Source: Cellulosimicrobium cellulans (lineage in GTDB: Bacteria; Actinomycetota; Actinomycetes; Actinomycetales; Cellulomonadaceae). From it: a stretch of 57,817 nt of DNA. The DNA lies in contig NZ_BJNZ01000031.1 of NCBI RefSeq assembly GCF_006539945.1, positions 1 to 57,817 on the forward strand, in the 5' to 3' direction. This document shows positions 15,969 to 24,800 of the stretch, piece after piece. The number at the start of each line of letters is the position of its first letter. Within the stretch, counting starts at the first letter, position 1. The translations under genes were made by a program, and so were the position numbers. Under the pieces are notes generated by a model that saw only the letters and a list, made by a program, of their open reading frames with translations, was not told where the DNA came from and ran no database searches.

Positions 15969-16846
15969 TGCGCATCTTCGACCCCCACATCCACATGACC
16001 AGCCGCACGACGGACGACTACGAGGCGCTGTACGCGGCGGGCGTGCGCGCGCTCGTGGAGCCGGCGTTCTGGCTCGGCCAGCCGCGCACGAACGTGGGGT
16101 CGTTCCTCGACTACTTCGACGCCCTCCTGGGCTGGGAGCGGTTCCGGGCGGCGCAGTTCGGCATCCGCCACCACGCGACGATCGCCCTCAACCCCAAGGA
16201 GGCCAACGACGCGCGCTGCCGCGAGGTGCTCGACGAGATCCCGCGCTACCTGCTCAAGGACGGCGTCGTGGCCGTCGGCGAGGTCGGGTACGACTCGATG
16301 ACGCCCGAGGAGGACGAGGTGTTCTCCCGCCAGCTCCAGATGGCGCGCGACGTCGAGCTGCCGGTCCTCGTGCACACGCCGCACCGCGACAAGCTCGCGG
16401 GCACGCGCCGCACGCTCGACGTGGTGCGCGAGTCCGGCGTGCCGTCCGAGCACGTGCTCGTCGACCACCTCAACGAGACGAACGTGGCGCTCGTGCTCGA
16501 CGCCGGGGCGTGGGCCGGGTTCTCCATCTACCCGGACACCAAGATGGACGAGGACCGCATGGTCGCGATCCTCCAGGAGCACGGCACCGACCGGATGATC
16601 GTCAACTCCGCGGCGGACTGGGGGCGCTCCGACCCGCTGAAGACGCTCAAGACCGGTCGCGCGATGCTCGCCGCCGGGTTCACCGAGGACGACGTGGACA
16701 AGGTGCTGTGGCGCAACCCGGTCGAGTTCTACGGGCAGTCCGGCAACCTCGTGCTGGACCCGGTGCCGGGCTTCGTCGAGGGCGACCTGCCGACCCCCGG
16801 GATCGAGTTCGAGGGCTCGTCCGTGCTGCGCGGCGTGCGGGCGTAG
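15968..16846 (+). CDS. eboB: TatD-family metal-dependent hydrolase (EboB)
   Basis: A 292-residue amidohydrolase-fold protein. The start ATG shares one base with the eboA stop. The N-terminal metal motif is DPHIHM (His7, His9); further candidate ligands are Glu in AVGEVGYDS, His in LVHTPHRDK, His in VDHLN and Asp in NSAADWG. TatD proteins act as metal-dependent nucleases or small-molecule hydrolases; the EboB branch is thought to act on the Ebo metabolite, not on DNA. Its position between eboA and eboE matches Ebo clusters elsewhere. Confidence 0.88.
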   Translation: MRIFDPHIHMTSRTTDDYEALYAAGVRALVEPAFWLGQPRTNVGSFLDYFDALLGWERFRAAQFGIRHHATIALNPKEANDARCREVLDEIPRYLLKDGVVAVGEVGYDSMTPEEDEVFSRQLQMARDVELPVLVHTPHRDKLAGTRRTLDVVRESGVPSEHVLVDHLNETNVALVLDAGAWAGFSIYPDTKMDEDRMVAILQEHGTDRMIVNSAADWGRSDPLKTLKTGRAMLAAGFTEDDVDKVLWRNPVEFYGQSGNLVLDPVPGFVEGDLPTPGIEFEGSSVLRGVRA

Positions 16847-16874
16847 CGGGCCGTCTCGGAAGGGCACCACCACC

Positions 16875-18242
16875 ATGCTGTTGTCGTACTGCACCAACGT
16901 CCACCCCGCCGAGGACCTCGACGGGGTCGTCGAGCAGCTCGTGACCTACGCGGGCCCGGTCCGCGCGGCCGCGGGGCTCGACGTCCTCGGGGTCGGTCTC
17001 TGGATGCCCGCGACGCTCGCGCACCGGCTCGCCGCGTCGCCGGCGGACCGGGCGTGGCTGCGCGCCGTCCTCGACGAGCAGGGTCTGCAGGTCCACACGC
17101 TCAACGCGTTCCCGTACGGCGGGTTCCACGCGGACGTCGTCAAGCTCGACGTCTACACGCCCACGTGGGCGCAGCCCGAGCGGCTGGCGTACACGCTGGA
17201 GTGCGCCGAGGTCCTGGCGGACCTCCTGCCCGACGGCGCGGCGGGCTCGATCTCGACCCTCCCGCTCGCGTGGCGCGAGCCGTGGTCCGCGGCCGACGAC
17301 GAGGCGGCGACCCACGCGTTCGTCGCCCTGGGCGCGGGGTTGCGCGACCTCCGCGAGCGGACGGGGAAGGTCGTGCGCGTTGCGGTCGAGCCGGAGCCCG
17401 GCTGCGTGCTGGACACGGTGGACGACGTCGTGGCCTGGCTCGCGGCGCGCACGGGGGGCGACGGGACCGCGGCGGGCGCCGGGGAGCGGAGGATCGACCC
17501 CGAGCACGTCGGCGTCTGCCTCGACACGTGCCATCTCGCGGTGTCCTTCGCGGACCGGCGCGCGGGGACGGCCGCCACGGTGCGCCGCATCACCGACGCC
17601 GGCCTGCGCGTCGTCAAGGTGCAGGCGTCGGCCGCGCTGCACGTCGACGACCCGTCCGACCCGGCCGCGCGCGCGGCCGTCGGTGCGTTCGCCGAGAAGC
17701 GCTACATCCACCAGGTGCGCGAGCTCACCGCGGCAGGCGACGTGCTCGCCGCGGACGACCTGCCCGACGCGCTGGGCGACGACCCCGCGCCGGGGGCGGT
17801 CGACGTCGTCGGGCACGACGACGCGGCGCCCCTGCCGGCCGGCGGACCGGGCGCGCTCCCCGGGGCCGGACCGTGGCGCGTGCACTTCCACGTGCCGCTG
17901 CACCACGAGCCGGCGGCTCCGCTCATGGCGACGACCGACGTCCTGCGCGACGCCGTCGATGCGGTGCGGGCGGCCCCGCACGGCGACGAGGCCCACCTCG
18001 ACGTCGAGACGTACACGTGGGCGGTGCTCCCGGAGGGAGCCGCGACCGACTCGCTCGTCGCGGGCATCGCGGCCGAGCTCCGCTGGGCCACCACCCACCT
18101 GACCCCCACCCCCGCCGATCCCGACCTGGCCGAACACGACATGAAGGACGCGAACGGGCCGTTGACGACCTCGATGTCGGGTTCGACGGCGGGCCAGGTC
18201 GTGCTCGGCGCGCAGGACACCACCACCAGGAGGACCGCATGA
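16875..18242 (+). CDS. eboE: Metabolite-traffic protein EboE (TIM-barrel)
   Basis: A 455-residue protein with a xylose-isomerase-like barrel, longer than ordinary isomerases. It begins MLLSYCTNVHPAEDLDGV, the typical EboE opening. Other motifs: HTLNAFPYGGFH, VAVEPEPGCVLDTV (Glu ligand), VGVCLDTCHLAVSF (Asp/His ligands), VKVQASAAL, then WRVHFHVPLH and HLDVETYTWAVLP near the end. It ends with a four-base ATGA overlap into the phosphodiesterase gene, whose AGGAGG site lies inside this gene. In other bacteria Ebo proteins are linked to production or export of secondary metabolites such as the scytonemin monomer. Confidence 0.88.
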   Translation: MLLSYCTNVHPAEDLDGVVEQLVTYAGPVRAAAGLDVLGVGLWMPATLAHRLAASPADRAWLRAVLDEQGLQVHTLNAFPYGGFHADVVKLDVYTPTWAQPERLAYTLECAEVLADLLPDGAAGSISTLPLAWREPWSAADDEAATHAFVALGAGLRDLRERTGKVVRVAVEPEPGCVLDTVDDVVAWLAARTGGDGTAAGAGERRIDPEHVGVCLDTCHLAVSFADRRAGTAATVRRITDAGLRVVKVQASAALHVDDPSDPAARAAVGAFAEKRYIHQVRELTAAGDVLAADDLPDALGDDPAPGAVDVVGHDDAAPLPAGGPGALPGAGPWRVHFHVPLHHEPAAPLMATTDVLRDAVDAVRAAPHGDEAHLDVETYTWAVLPEGAATDSLVAGIAAELRWATTHLTPTPADPDLAEHDMKDANGPLTTSMSGSTAGQVVLGAQDTTTRRTA

Positions 18243-19657
18243 AGCCCGTGCTGCTGCTCGACGTCGTCGGGCTCACCTCGACCGCGCTCGCGCACATGCC
18301 GCGACTGCGCCAGCTCGCCGCGAGCGGCTGGCAGTCCGAGCTCGCGACGGTCCTGCCCGCGGTGACGTGCAGCGTCCAGGCCACGATGACGACGGGGCTC
18401 AGCCCGTCCCAGCACGGGATCGTCGGGAACGGCTGGTACTTCCGCGAGCTCGGCGACGTGTACCTGTGGCGGCAGCACGCCCGGCTCGTCGAGGGCGAGA
18501 AGCTGTGGGAGGCCGCGCGCCGGGCGCGCCGCGAGTACTCGTCGGCGAACGTCTGCTGGTGGTACGCGATGGGCATGTCGACGGACGTCACCGTCACGCC
18601 GCGCCCGATCTACCACGCCGACGGCCGCAAGTCCCCCGACGCGTACGTGCGCCCCCCGGCGCTGCACGACGACCTCGTGGGCCGGTTCGGCGAGTTCCCG
18701 CTGTTCACCTACTGGGGCCCGACGGCGGACATCTCGTCCTCGCGGTGGATCGTCGACGCGACGCGGCACGTGCTGCGCACGCACGCCCCGGACCTCACGA
18801 TGGCGTACGTCCCGCACCTCGACTACGACCTCCAGCGGTTCGGGCCGACGTCCCCGCAGGCCGACGCGGCCGCGGCCGAGCTCGACGCGACCCTCGCCCC
18901 GCTGCTCGACGACGCCGCGAACCAGGGCGTGACCGTCCTCGTGGTCTCGGAGTACGGCATCGCGGACGCCGACCGGCCCGTGCACCTCAACCGCATCCTG
19001 CGCCGCGAGGGCCTGCTCGAGGTCTACGTGCAGGACGGCAAGGAGCAGCTCGACCCGTGGACGTCCCGCGCGTTCGCGGTCGCCGACCACCAGGTCGCGC
19101 ACGTCTACCTGGGCGACCAGCACGACCCCGCGCTCCAGCGGCGCGTCACCGACCTGCTGCGCGGCGTGCCGGGGGTCGACGAGGTCCTCGACCGCGAGGC
19201 GCAGGCCCGGTACGGGCTCGACCACGAGCGCTCCGGAGACCTCGTCGTCGTCGCGGAGCCGGGGGCCTGGTTCACGTACTACTTCTGGCTCGACGACGCG
19301 CGGGCGCCGGAGTACGCGCGCGGCGTCGACATCCACCGCAAGCCCGGCTACGACCCCGCCGAGCTGTTCTTCGACCCGGCGGACAAGCTCGCCAAGGCGA
19401 AGGCGGGGCTCAACCTCGTGAAGAAGAAGGTCGGCCTGCGGTACGCCATGAGCACCGTCCCGCTCGACGCGTCGTACGTGAAGGGCTCGCACGGCCGGCT
19501 GCCGACCTCCTCGGCCGACACCCCGCTCGTGCTGTGCTCCGACGCCGAGGTCCCGGCGTCGGTCGCGTCCCTCGTCGAGTCCGACGCCGGGCAGGTGCCG
19601 GCCGCGGCGATCAAGGGCCTGGTCCTGGAGCTCCAGGGGCTCGACGTCCGGGTCTGA
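18239..19657 (+). CDS. eboF: Alkaline-phosphatase-superfamily phosphodiesterase (EboF-type)
   Basis: A 472-residue nucleotide pyrophosphatase/phosphodiesterase-like enzyme, last in the cluster. Features: LLDVVGL (first metal Asp8), PAVTCSVQ with the probable nucleophile Thr43, SPSQHGIVGNGWYF typical of NPP-type enzymes, YVPHLDYDLQRFGP and SEYGIADADRPVHLNR (metal ligands), ADHQVAHVY, and KGSHGRLP near the C-terminus. No signal peptide is visible, so it acts in the cytoplasm. It would remove or hydrolyse a phosphoester or diphosphate in the pathway product. AGGAGG lies 5 nt before its ATG. Only 5 bp separate its stop from the stop of the convergent toxin gene, with no visible terminator. Confidence 0.85.
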   Translation: MKPVLLLDVVGLTSTALAHMPRLRQLAASGWQSELATVLPAVTCSVQATMTTGLSPSQHGIVGNGWYFRELGDVYLWRQHARLVEGEKLWEAARRARREYSSANVCWWYAMGMSTDVTVTPRPIYHADGRKSPDAYVRPPALHDDLVGRFGEFPLFTYWGPTADISSSRWIVDATRHVLRTHAPDLTMAYVPHLDYDLQRFGPTSPQADAAAAELDATLAPLLDDAANQGVTVLVVSEYGIADADRPVHLNRILRREGLLEVYVQDGKEQLDPWTSRAFAVADHQVAHVYLGDQHDPALQRRVTDLLRGVPGVDEVLDREAQARYGLDHERSGDLVVVAEPGAWFTYYFWLDDARAPEYARGVDIHRKPGYDPAELFFDPADKLAKAKAGLNLVKKKVGLRYAMSTVPLDASYVKGSHGRLPTSSADTPLVLCSDAEVPASVASLVESDAGQVPAAAIKGLVLELQGLDVRV

Positions 19658-19662
19658 GGGTT

Positions 19663-20052
19663 TCAGGTCGTTGGCGGGACGGGAAGGAGCTCCGGAGGAA
19701 TCCCTGCGATCACCGCGGCCGCAGACAGGAGCGTGCCGAGGTCTTCGTCGTGCTCGACCGTCGCGACCACGATCGACGGGTCGCGACGGTGGTAGTGGTG
19801 CGCGAGGAAGTCCCGTAGTCCGACGATGTCGCTCCACGGAACGTCGGGACCGAACGCGCGCGCCTCGGGTGAGAGGTTCTTGCATGCCTCGCCGACAGAC
19901 ATGAGCCGATACGTGAGCGCGTCGACGTACATGGGCTCAGCCGACGAGCGGGCCGCGTCGGGGAGCGCGCGGTGTGACGCCTGGTGGGAGTAGATGGCCG
20001 CCACGGCCGCGACGATGTCGGCAGCCCAGTCGGCGTCCGTCCGGCGGGGCAT
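19663..20052 (-). CDS. hepT: HepT-type (DUF86) RNase toxin
   Basis: A 129-residue helical HEPN protein. The catalytic RX4HXY motif is present as RDFLAHHY (Arg80, His85, Tyr87). In MntA-HepT systems HepT is a toxin RNase, and its active-site Tyr is AMPylated and silenced by the partner MntA. The start overlaps the antitoxin stop by one base, so the antitoxin is translated first. The gene is moderately less GC-biased than its neighbours and sits between two host operons, as expected for a mobile toxin-antitoxin cassette. Confidence 0.88.
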   Translation of the reverse strand: MPRRTDADWAADIVAAVAAIYSHQASHRALPDAARSSAEPMYVDALTYRLMSVGEACKNLSPEARAFGPDVPWSDIVGLRDFLAHHYHRRDPSIVVATVEHDEDLGTLLSAAAVIAGIPPELLPVPPTT

Positions 20053-20555
20053 CAGACGTCGATCGCCTCGGTGAGGGCGCGCGCCGCGACGTGCTCCGCA
20101 AGGACGTGCCGGGACGCGAGGTCGACCTTCTCCCCGAGGATGGTCTCGAGCTCCCGGGACAGCCGGACCATGGGCATGAGGCCGACCTCGCGCGGGTCGA
20201 TGTCCACCAGGAAGTCGATGTCGGAGTCGGGACCGTCCTCGCCCCGGACGACCGATCCGAAGAGCTGGATGCGAGAGGATCCGTGCCGCCGTGCCGCTGC
20301 GCGCACAGCGGCACGATGGCGACGGACCTGGGCGTACCGGTTGCCACGGACGTCGAGCGACGGCGCGTCCTTCAGGTCGGCGTGCAGCCGCGCCCCGGCG
20401 GCACCGAGCAGCCGCTCCAGCGTCGCGACGGTCGGAGAGTCGCCGGCCTCGTAGCGGGAGACGGCCGCCTGGGACGTCCCGGCCCGGCGTGCGAGCTCGG
20501 ACTGCGAGAGGTTCGCGCGGCGGCGTGCCGTGTGGATGAGAGCCGCGGTGTCCAT
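20052..20555 (-). CDS. mntA: MntA-type nucleotidyltransferase antitoxin fused to an XRE HTH
   Basis: A 167-residue protein in which an N-terminal XRE helix-turn-helix (about 7-55, LSQSELARRAGTSQAAVSRYEAG) precedes a minimal nucleotidyltransferase domain with the GSX10DXD motif (Gly100, Ser101, Asp112, Asp114). ATG 20555 is chosen because the HTH begins right after it; an upstream extension would be unlike the family. The usual MntA is the nucleotidyltransferase alone, which AMPylates HepT. The HTH fusion suggests it also binds its own promoter, where a palindrome is present. Confidence 0.87.
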   Translation of the reverse strand: MDTAALIHTARRRANLSQSELARRAGTSQAAVSRYEAGDSPTVATLERLLGAAGARLHADLKDAPSLDVRGNRYAQVRRHRAAVRAAARRHGSSRIQLFGSVVRGEDGPDSDIDFLVDIDPREVGLMPMVRLSRELETILGEKVDLASRHVLAEHVAARALTEAIDV

Positions 20556-20561
20556 GGATTG

Positions 20562-20583
20562 ACTATACCGATATCGGCATATC
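20562..20583 (-). promoter_or_regulatory. Promoter with operator palindrome, possibly leaderless
   Basis: On the minus strand a -10-like TATAGT (20562-20567) ends 6 nt before the ATG at 20555, which would place the transcript start at or near the start codon. Directly upstream is the perfect palindrome CCGATATCGG (20568-20577), extended by TATA/CATA flanks, a likely site for the antitoxin HTH. No -35 is clear. Confidence 0.6.
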
Positions 20584-20602
20584 CAGGGAAGAGTCCTGCA
20601 GG

Positions 20603-21289
20603 TCAGTCGGCCTCGTCCGGGAGAGCCACGAGGAGGTCGAGGTGCAGGCCGAGGACCGTGCCGTCGGCGGCGACGGTCCGCACGAGCGGGTAGAAGCCGT
20701 CGCCCCACCCCGAGTGGGAGAGCACGACGTTCTCGCCCTCCTGGGCGCCCGGGAGCAGGATGTTCGCCGACCCCTCGCGCAGGTGGTCGGGCGAGTCCGT
20801 GAGCGCGAACCAGCTCGTGTCCGTGCCGTCGTCGAACACCTCGTCGTACCAGTCGCCGTCCGGCATGAGGCGCGCGACGGCGTCCGCGTCCGCGAACGCG
20901 ACCGTCCCGGCGTCCACGGGCACGCCGTAGGCGGCACCGGCCTCGGGAGGCCCGTCGGCGCCCTCGGGGACGACCGGCTCGACGGCCGCCACCTCGCCCT
21001 CGGCGAGCACGACGCTCAGGTACGCCTCGCGCAGGTGGGAGCCGTCCTGCTCGTCGGAGACGTCGGCGACGGTGACGCGCACGGGGTACCGGCCCGGCTC
21101 GACCTGCACGACGAGTCCTTCGCCGAGCAGCGTGAACGGGTCGGACGCCTCGAGCCGGCCGCTGGGCAGGACCAGCTCGCCCAGGTCGTGCACGGTGAGG
21201 CGCAGGCCGGGGCCGCCGGGGGCGCCGGTGCCCGCGGCGGGGCCAGGACGCAGGGCGAAGAACGTGTCAGGGGTGGGGAAGTCGCTCAC
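20603..21289 (-). CDS. DUF4241-family protein
   Basis: A 228-residue soluble protein starting at GTG 21289. I recognise the DUF4241 pattern: an N-terminal region with LVLPSGRLEASDPF, a central VEPGRYPVRVTVADV with AYLSVVLAEGEV, VDAGTVAFADADAV, and a C-terminal SGWGDGFYPLV ending in GLHLDLLV. No catalytic motif is known for this family and there is no signal peptide. Members occur widely in actinobacteria, often as single genes. It is divergent from the acetyltransferase at 21374 with an 84-bp shared upstream region. Confidence 0.78.
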   Translation of the reverse strand: MSDFPTPDTFFALRPGPAAGTGAPGGPGLRLTVHDLGELVLPSGRLEASDPFTLLGEGLVVQVEPGRYPVRVTVADVSDEQDGSHLREAYLSVVLAEGEVAAVEPVVPEGADGPPEAGAAYGVPVDAGTVAFADADAVARLMPDGDWYDEVFDDGTDTSWFALTDSPDHLREGSANILLPGAQEGENVVLSHSGWGDGFYPLVRTVAADGTVLGLHLDLLVALPDEAD

Positions 21290-21373
21290 GCCGCGAGCGT
21301 AGCCGCCGGAGCCGACGTGCCGCCCGGGGAGCCGCCGTCGCGCCCTCGGCGCGGAGCCGGGCATCATGGCCCG

Positions 21374-21796
21374 ATGCCGCTGACCACCGACGACGACCCT
21401 CGCCACCTGGACCGGGACTGGGTCTGGCGCATGCTCTCGACCGAGGTCTACTGGCACCGCTGGCGGGAACGCGCCGACGTGGAGCGGCAGATCGACGGCG
21501 CGTGGCGGGTCGTCGGCGTCTACGACGAGGCGACCGGGCGCCAGCTCGGGTTCGCGCGAGCCGTGTCCGACGGGGTCAACGACGCCTACCTGGCGGACGT
21601 GGTGGTCGACCCGGCGGCGCGCGGTCGTGGTGTCGGCACGCTCCTGGTGCGCACGATGATCGACGACGGCCCCGGGGCGCGGTTCCGCTGGACGTTGTTC
21701 ACCGACGACGCCCACGGGCTCTACGCGAAGTTCGGCTTCCAGACGCCCGACCGCACGGCGATGGTGCGCCCGGGCACGCGGCATGTCGCGCCCTGA
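21374..21796 (+). CDS. GNAT-family N-acetyltransferase
   Basis: A 140-residue acetyltransferase. The acetyl-CoA-binding motif A is clear: YLADVVVDPAARGRGVGTLLVRTMI (within residues 75-100), with the RGRGVG pyrophosphate loop. The C-terminal GLYAKFGFQTPD is typical of small GNAT proteins. The substrate cannot be read from sequence. ATG 21374 is the first start after a GC-rich divergent spacer. A strong hairpin follows the gene. Confidence 0.85.
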   Translation: MPLTTDDDPRHLDRDWVWRMLSTEVYWHRWRERADVERQIDGAWRVVGVYDEATGRQLGFARAVSDGVNDAYLADVVVDPAARGRGVGTLLVRTMIDDGPGARFRWTLFTDDAHGLYAKFGFQTPDRTAMVRPGTRHVAP

Positions 21797-21798
21797 CG

Positions 21799-21840
21799 CG
21801 GCGAGGGCCGCCACCCGGTCTCGGGTGGCGGCCCTCGCCG
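21799..21840. terminator. 19-bp hairpin between convergent genes
   Basis: A perfect 19-bp stem (21799-21817 with 21822-21840) around a GTCT loop, starting 3 bp after the acetyltransferase stop and 45 bp from the stop of the convergent protease gene. It likely terminates both. Confidence 0.88.
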
Positions 21841-21885
21841 TCGTGCGTGCGGCCGCTGCTGACGGCCGCTGACTGCCGCTGACGA

Positions 21886-24800
21886 CTACGAGCAGCTCAG
21901 CGCCTCATAGTCGGCGTCGTAGGTCGTCGTGACCTCCTCGCCGTCGACCTCGGCGGTGAGGGTCGCGGTCACGGACCCGGCGTCGAACGACGCCGCGCGC
22001 GACGAGAACGACTGGTACGCGTTCTTGCCGTCCTTGACGTTCGGGAACGTCTTCTCGCCGTACGGCGTGGTGACGACGACGTCGGCCGTCGCGCCCGACT
22101 CGTTGAGCACGCGGACCGCGACGTGCGCCTTGCCGCCGAGGCAGCGCGCCTCGGCAGTGACCGTCGCGACGACGACGGCGGACGTCGTGACGTCCACGGT
22201 CTGCCAGCGCTTGGTCGGCGTCGCGTTGTGCAGGTGCAGCAGCAGGAGCGTGCCGCTGCCCGCCTCGGCGGCGGCCTCCGAGCGGTGCACCGGGATCGAC
22301 GTGTCGTCGGCTCCGACGTACAGGAGCTGGTCGCCGCCGTCGAACCAGTAGGCCGGGTCGTACGGGTCGCCCGTGAACGTCTCCGTCGCGTCGACGAGCT
22401 GGTCGGCCGCCTGCGAGTACGGCGAGTACGTGAGGACCTGGAACGTCGGCACGTCGCCCTCCTCGATGCCGAGCGACCCGATGCCCACCGGGATCACGAC
22501 GACGTTGTTGTCGAACACCGAGGTGTCGACGTTCCCCCACAACGAGTTGATCGGCTGGAGGTCGACGTTGTCCCCGGCCTCGTACTCGGTGCCGTCCGGC
22601 GCGGTCCAGTCCTTGAGCGTGAACGTCGCCGCGAGGGTCAGGTCCGTCTCGCTGTTGTACTTGATCGCCGCGACCTCGAAGTCCGCGGTGCCGTCGGAGT
22701 CGACGTCCACCTCGACCGCCGGGATCGAGACCGAGCCGAGGCTCGCCCACTCGCCGTCGACCGCGACGCCGACGCCGATGACGCCGTCCGCGGGGTCGCC
22801 GCCGTCCGCGGCGACCTGCGGCGCCGTCGACGTGAAGCCGACCGCGCGCACGTCGGCCGCGGCGATGGCCGACGCCGAGGCGCCGACGGCCGCGTCCGCC
22901 TCGAGGCGCGGGCTCGTCGTCTTGAGCTCGAACGGCGCGACGAGCGAGTACCAGCCGCCCGAGGCCACGCCGCGGCCGTCGAGTTCGAGGTCTGCGGTGG
23001 TCGCCGAGCCCGGGAACGCCACGGCCTTGCCGGAGAGGTCGCTCACGAGCTTGGGCGACGCCTGGACCGGGACGCGCAGCGCGGTGCCGCCGTCGGTCGG
23101 GGTGAGGACGACGCGGCCGCTGACCGACGACACGTAGTCGCGCGGCACGCCGAGGCCGGAGTCGTCGGACGACGTGGGGTCGAGCTCCTTGGCGAGCGTC
23201 GCCGGGTCCGCGGTGAGCGTCACGGTCACGACCGTGCGCTGCCCTGCCGGGACGGTGACCGACGCCGGGGCGACGGACACGGTCGCGCCGCCCGCGGTGC
23301 TCGACTGCGCGAAGCTCGTCGCGTACGTCTTCGGGGCGACACCCGTGTTCTGCACGGTCACGGTCTTGCGCACGGTCACGGTGTCCTTGCCGACCGGCAC
23401 GACGCCGAACGCCACGGACACCTGGTCGGAGTCCTGCGACGCGTAGGCGAGGGTCGTGTTCCCGACCGCGTCGACGGCGTCGACGCGACCGGAGCCCACA
23501 CGCTCGGGACCGTAGGCGGTCCCCGTGCCCGACGGCCCGGTGAAGACGTCGTGCGTCGCGGTGTTCATGACCGACGCCTTGACCTCGGCCGGCGCCCAGC
23601 CCGGGTGGGCCTCCTTGACGAGCGCCGCGATGCCCGCGACGTGCGGGGTCGCCATCGACGTGCCGGACTTGATGCTCGCGCCGTCCAGCTGGCCGGACGC
23701 GACGGACGCGATGCCGGTGCCGGGGGCCGCGACGTCGGGCTTGGCGACGCCGAGCGATCCGTGCACGCCGCGCGACGACCCGCTGTTGAGCGTGTCGCCG
23801 ATCTCCGGGATCGAGACGAACGAGGACAGCGCGAACGACGGGCCGATGGTCATGGTGACCTCGCCGGCCTCGATCGCCGGGCGCAGCGCGTCGTGGCTCG
23901 CGGCGGTGAGCTGGGCCCCGGGGATCCCCGCGTTGCCCGCGATGCCCGCGACGAACGACGGGAGCTCGGAGGACAGCAGCACGCCGACCGCGCCCGCGGC
24001 CTCCGCGTTGTTGAACCGCGCGGCGCTGCCGCACGCGCGCGTCGCGTCGTTGTCGTCCCAGTAGAGGAACGCGATCTTGCCGTCGACGGCCGCCGCCTGC
24101 TCGGGCGTGAACGCAGCGCAGCCGTCGACGTCGGCCCCGAGGAACGCGACGGGGGCGGTCACGTCCGCGCCACCCGCGTAGTCCTGGGAGTTCTGGGCCG
24201 GGTACTCGCCCGCGAGCGCCTCCGGGGCGTCGACGCGCACCGCGTCGAACGTCTGCGTGTCGCCGACCGAGTTCGCGACCGTGAGGGCGGTGCGCGCGTT
24301 GCCGGGCGAGCCGCCGACGTCGGTCACGTCGCCCGCGTTGCCCGACGCGATGACGGACAGCGTGCCGAGGCGCGAGAGCTGGTCGATGAAGAGGTTCTCC
24401 GGGTCGTCCGCGGGGGAGCCGTCGGAGCCCAGGGAGAGGTTGACGATGTCGAGGCGGTCGGAGAGGTCGCCGTCGCCGTTCGGGTCGGCCGCCCACTCGA
24501 GCGCGTCGACGACGACGCCCGTCGAGCCGCCGAGGTCGCCGAACACCTTGAGCGCGTACAGGCCCGCCTCGGGCGCCGAGCCCGGGCCGACCTGCCAGTC
24601 GGAGATGTCCGTCAGCGTGGAGTAGTCGCCGTCGAACGTCTCGCCGTCCGCGGTGACGCCGTACGCGGCCGTCGTGCCGGCCACGTGGGAGCCGTGACCC
24701 GAGCCGACCGAGTCGAGCGAGTCGATGGGGTTCTCGTCGGGCGTCGGCACGAGCGTCGTGCCGGGGACGGTGCCGCTCGCGTCGTAGTCGTAGCCCGCGA

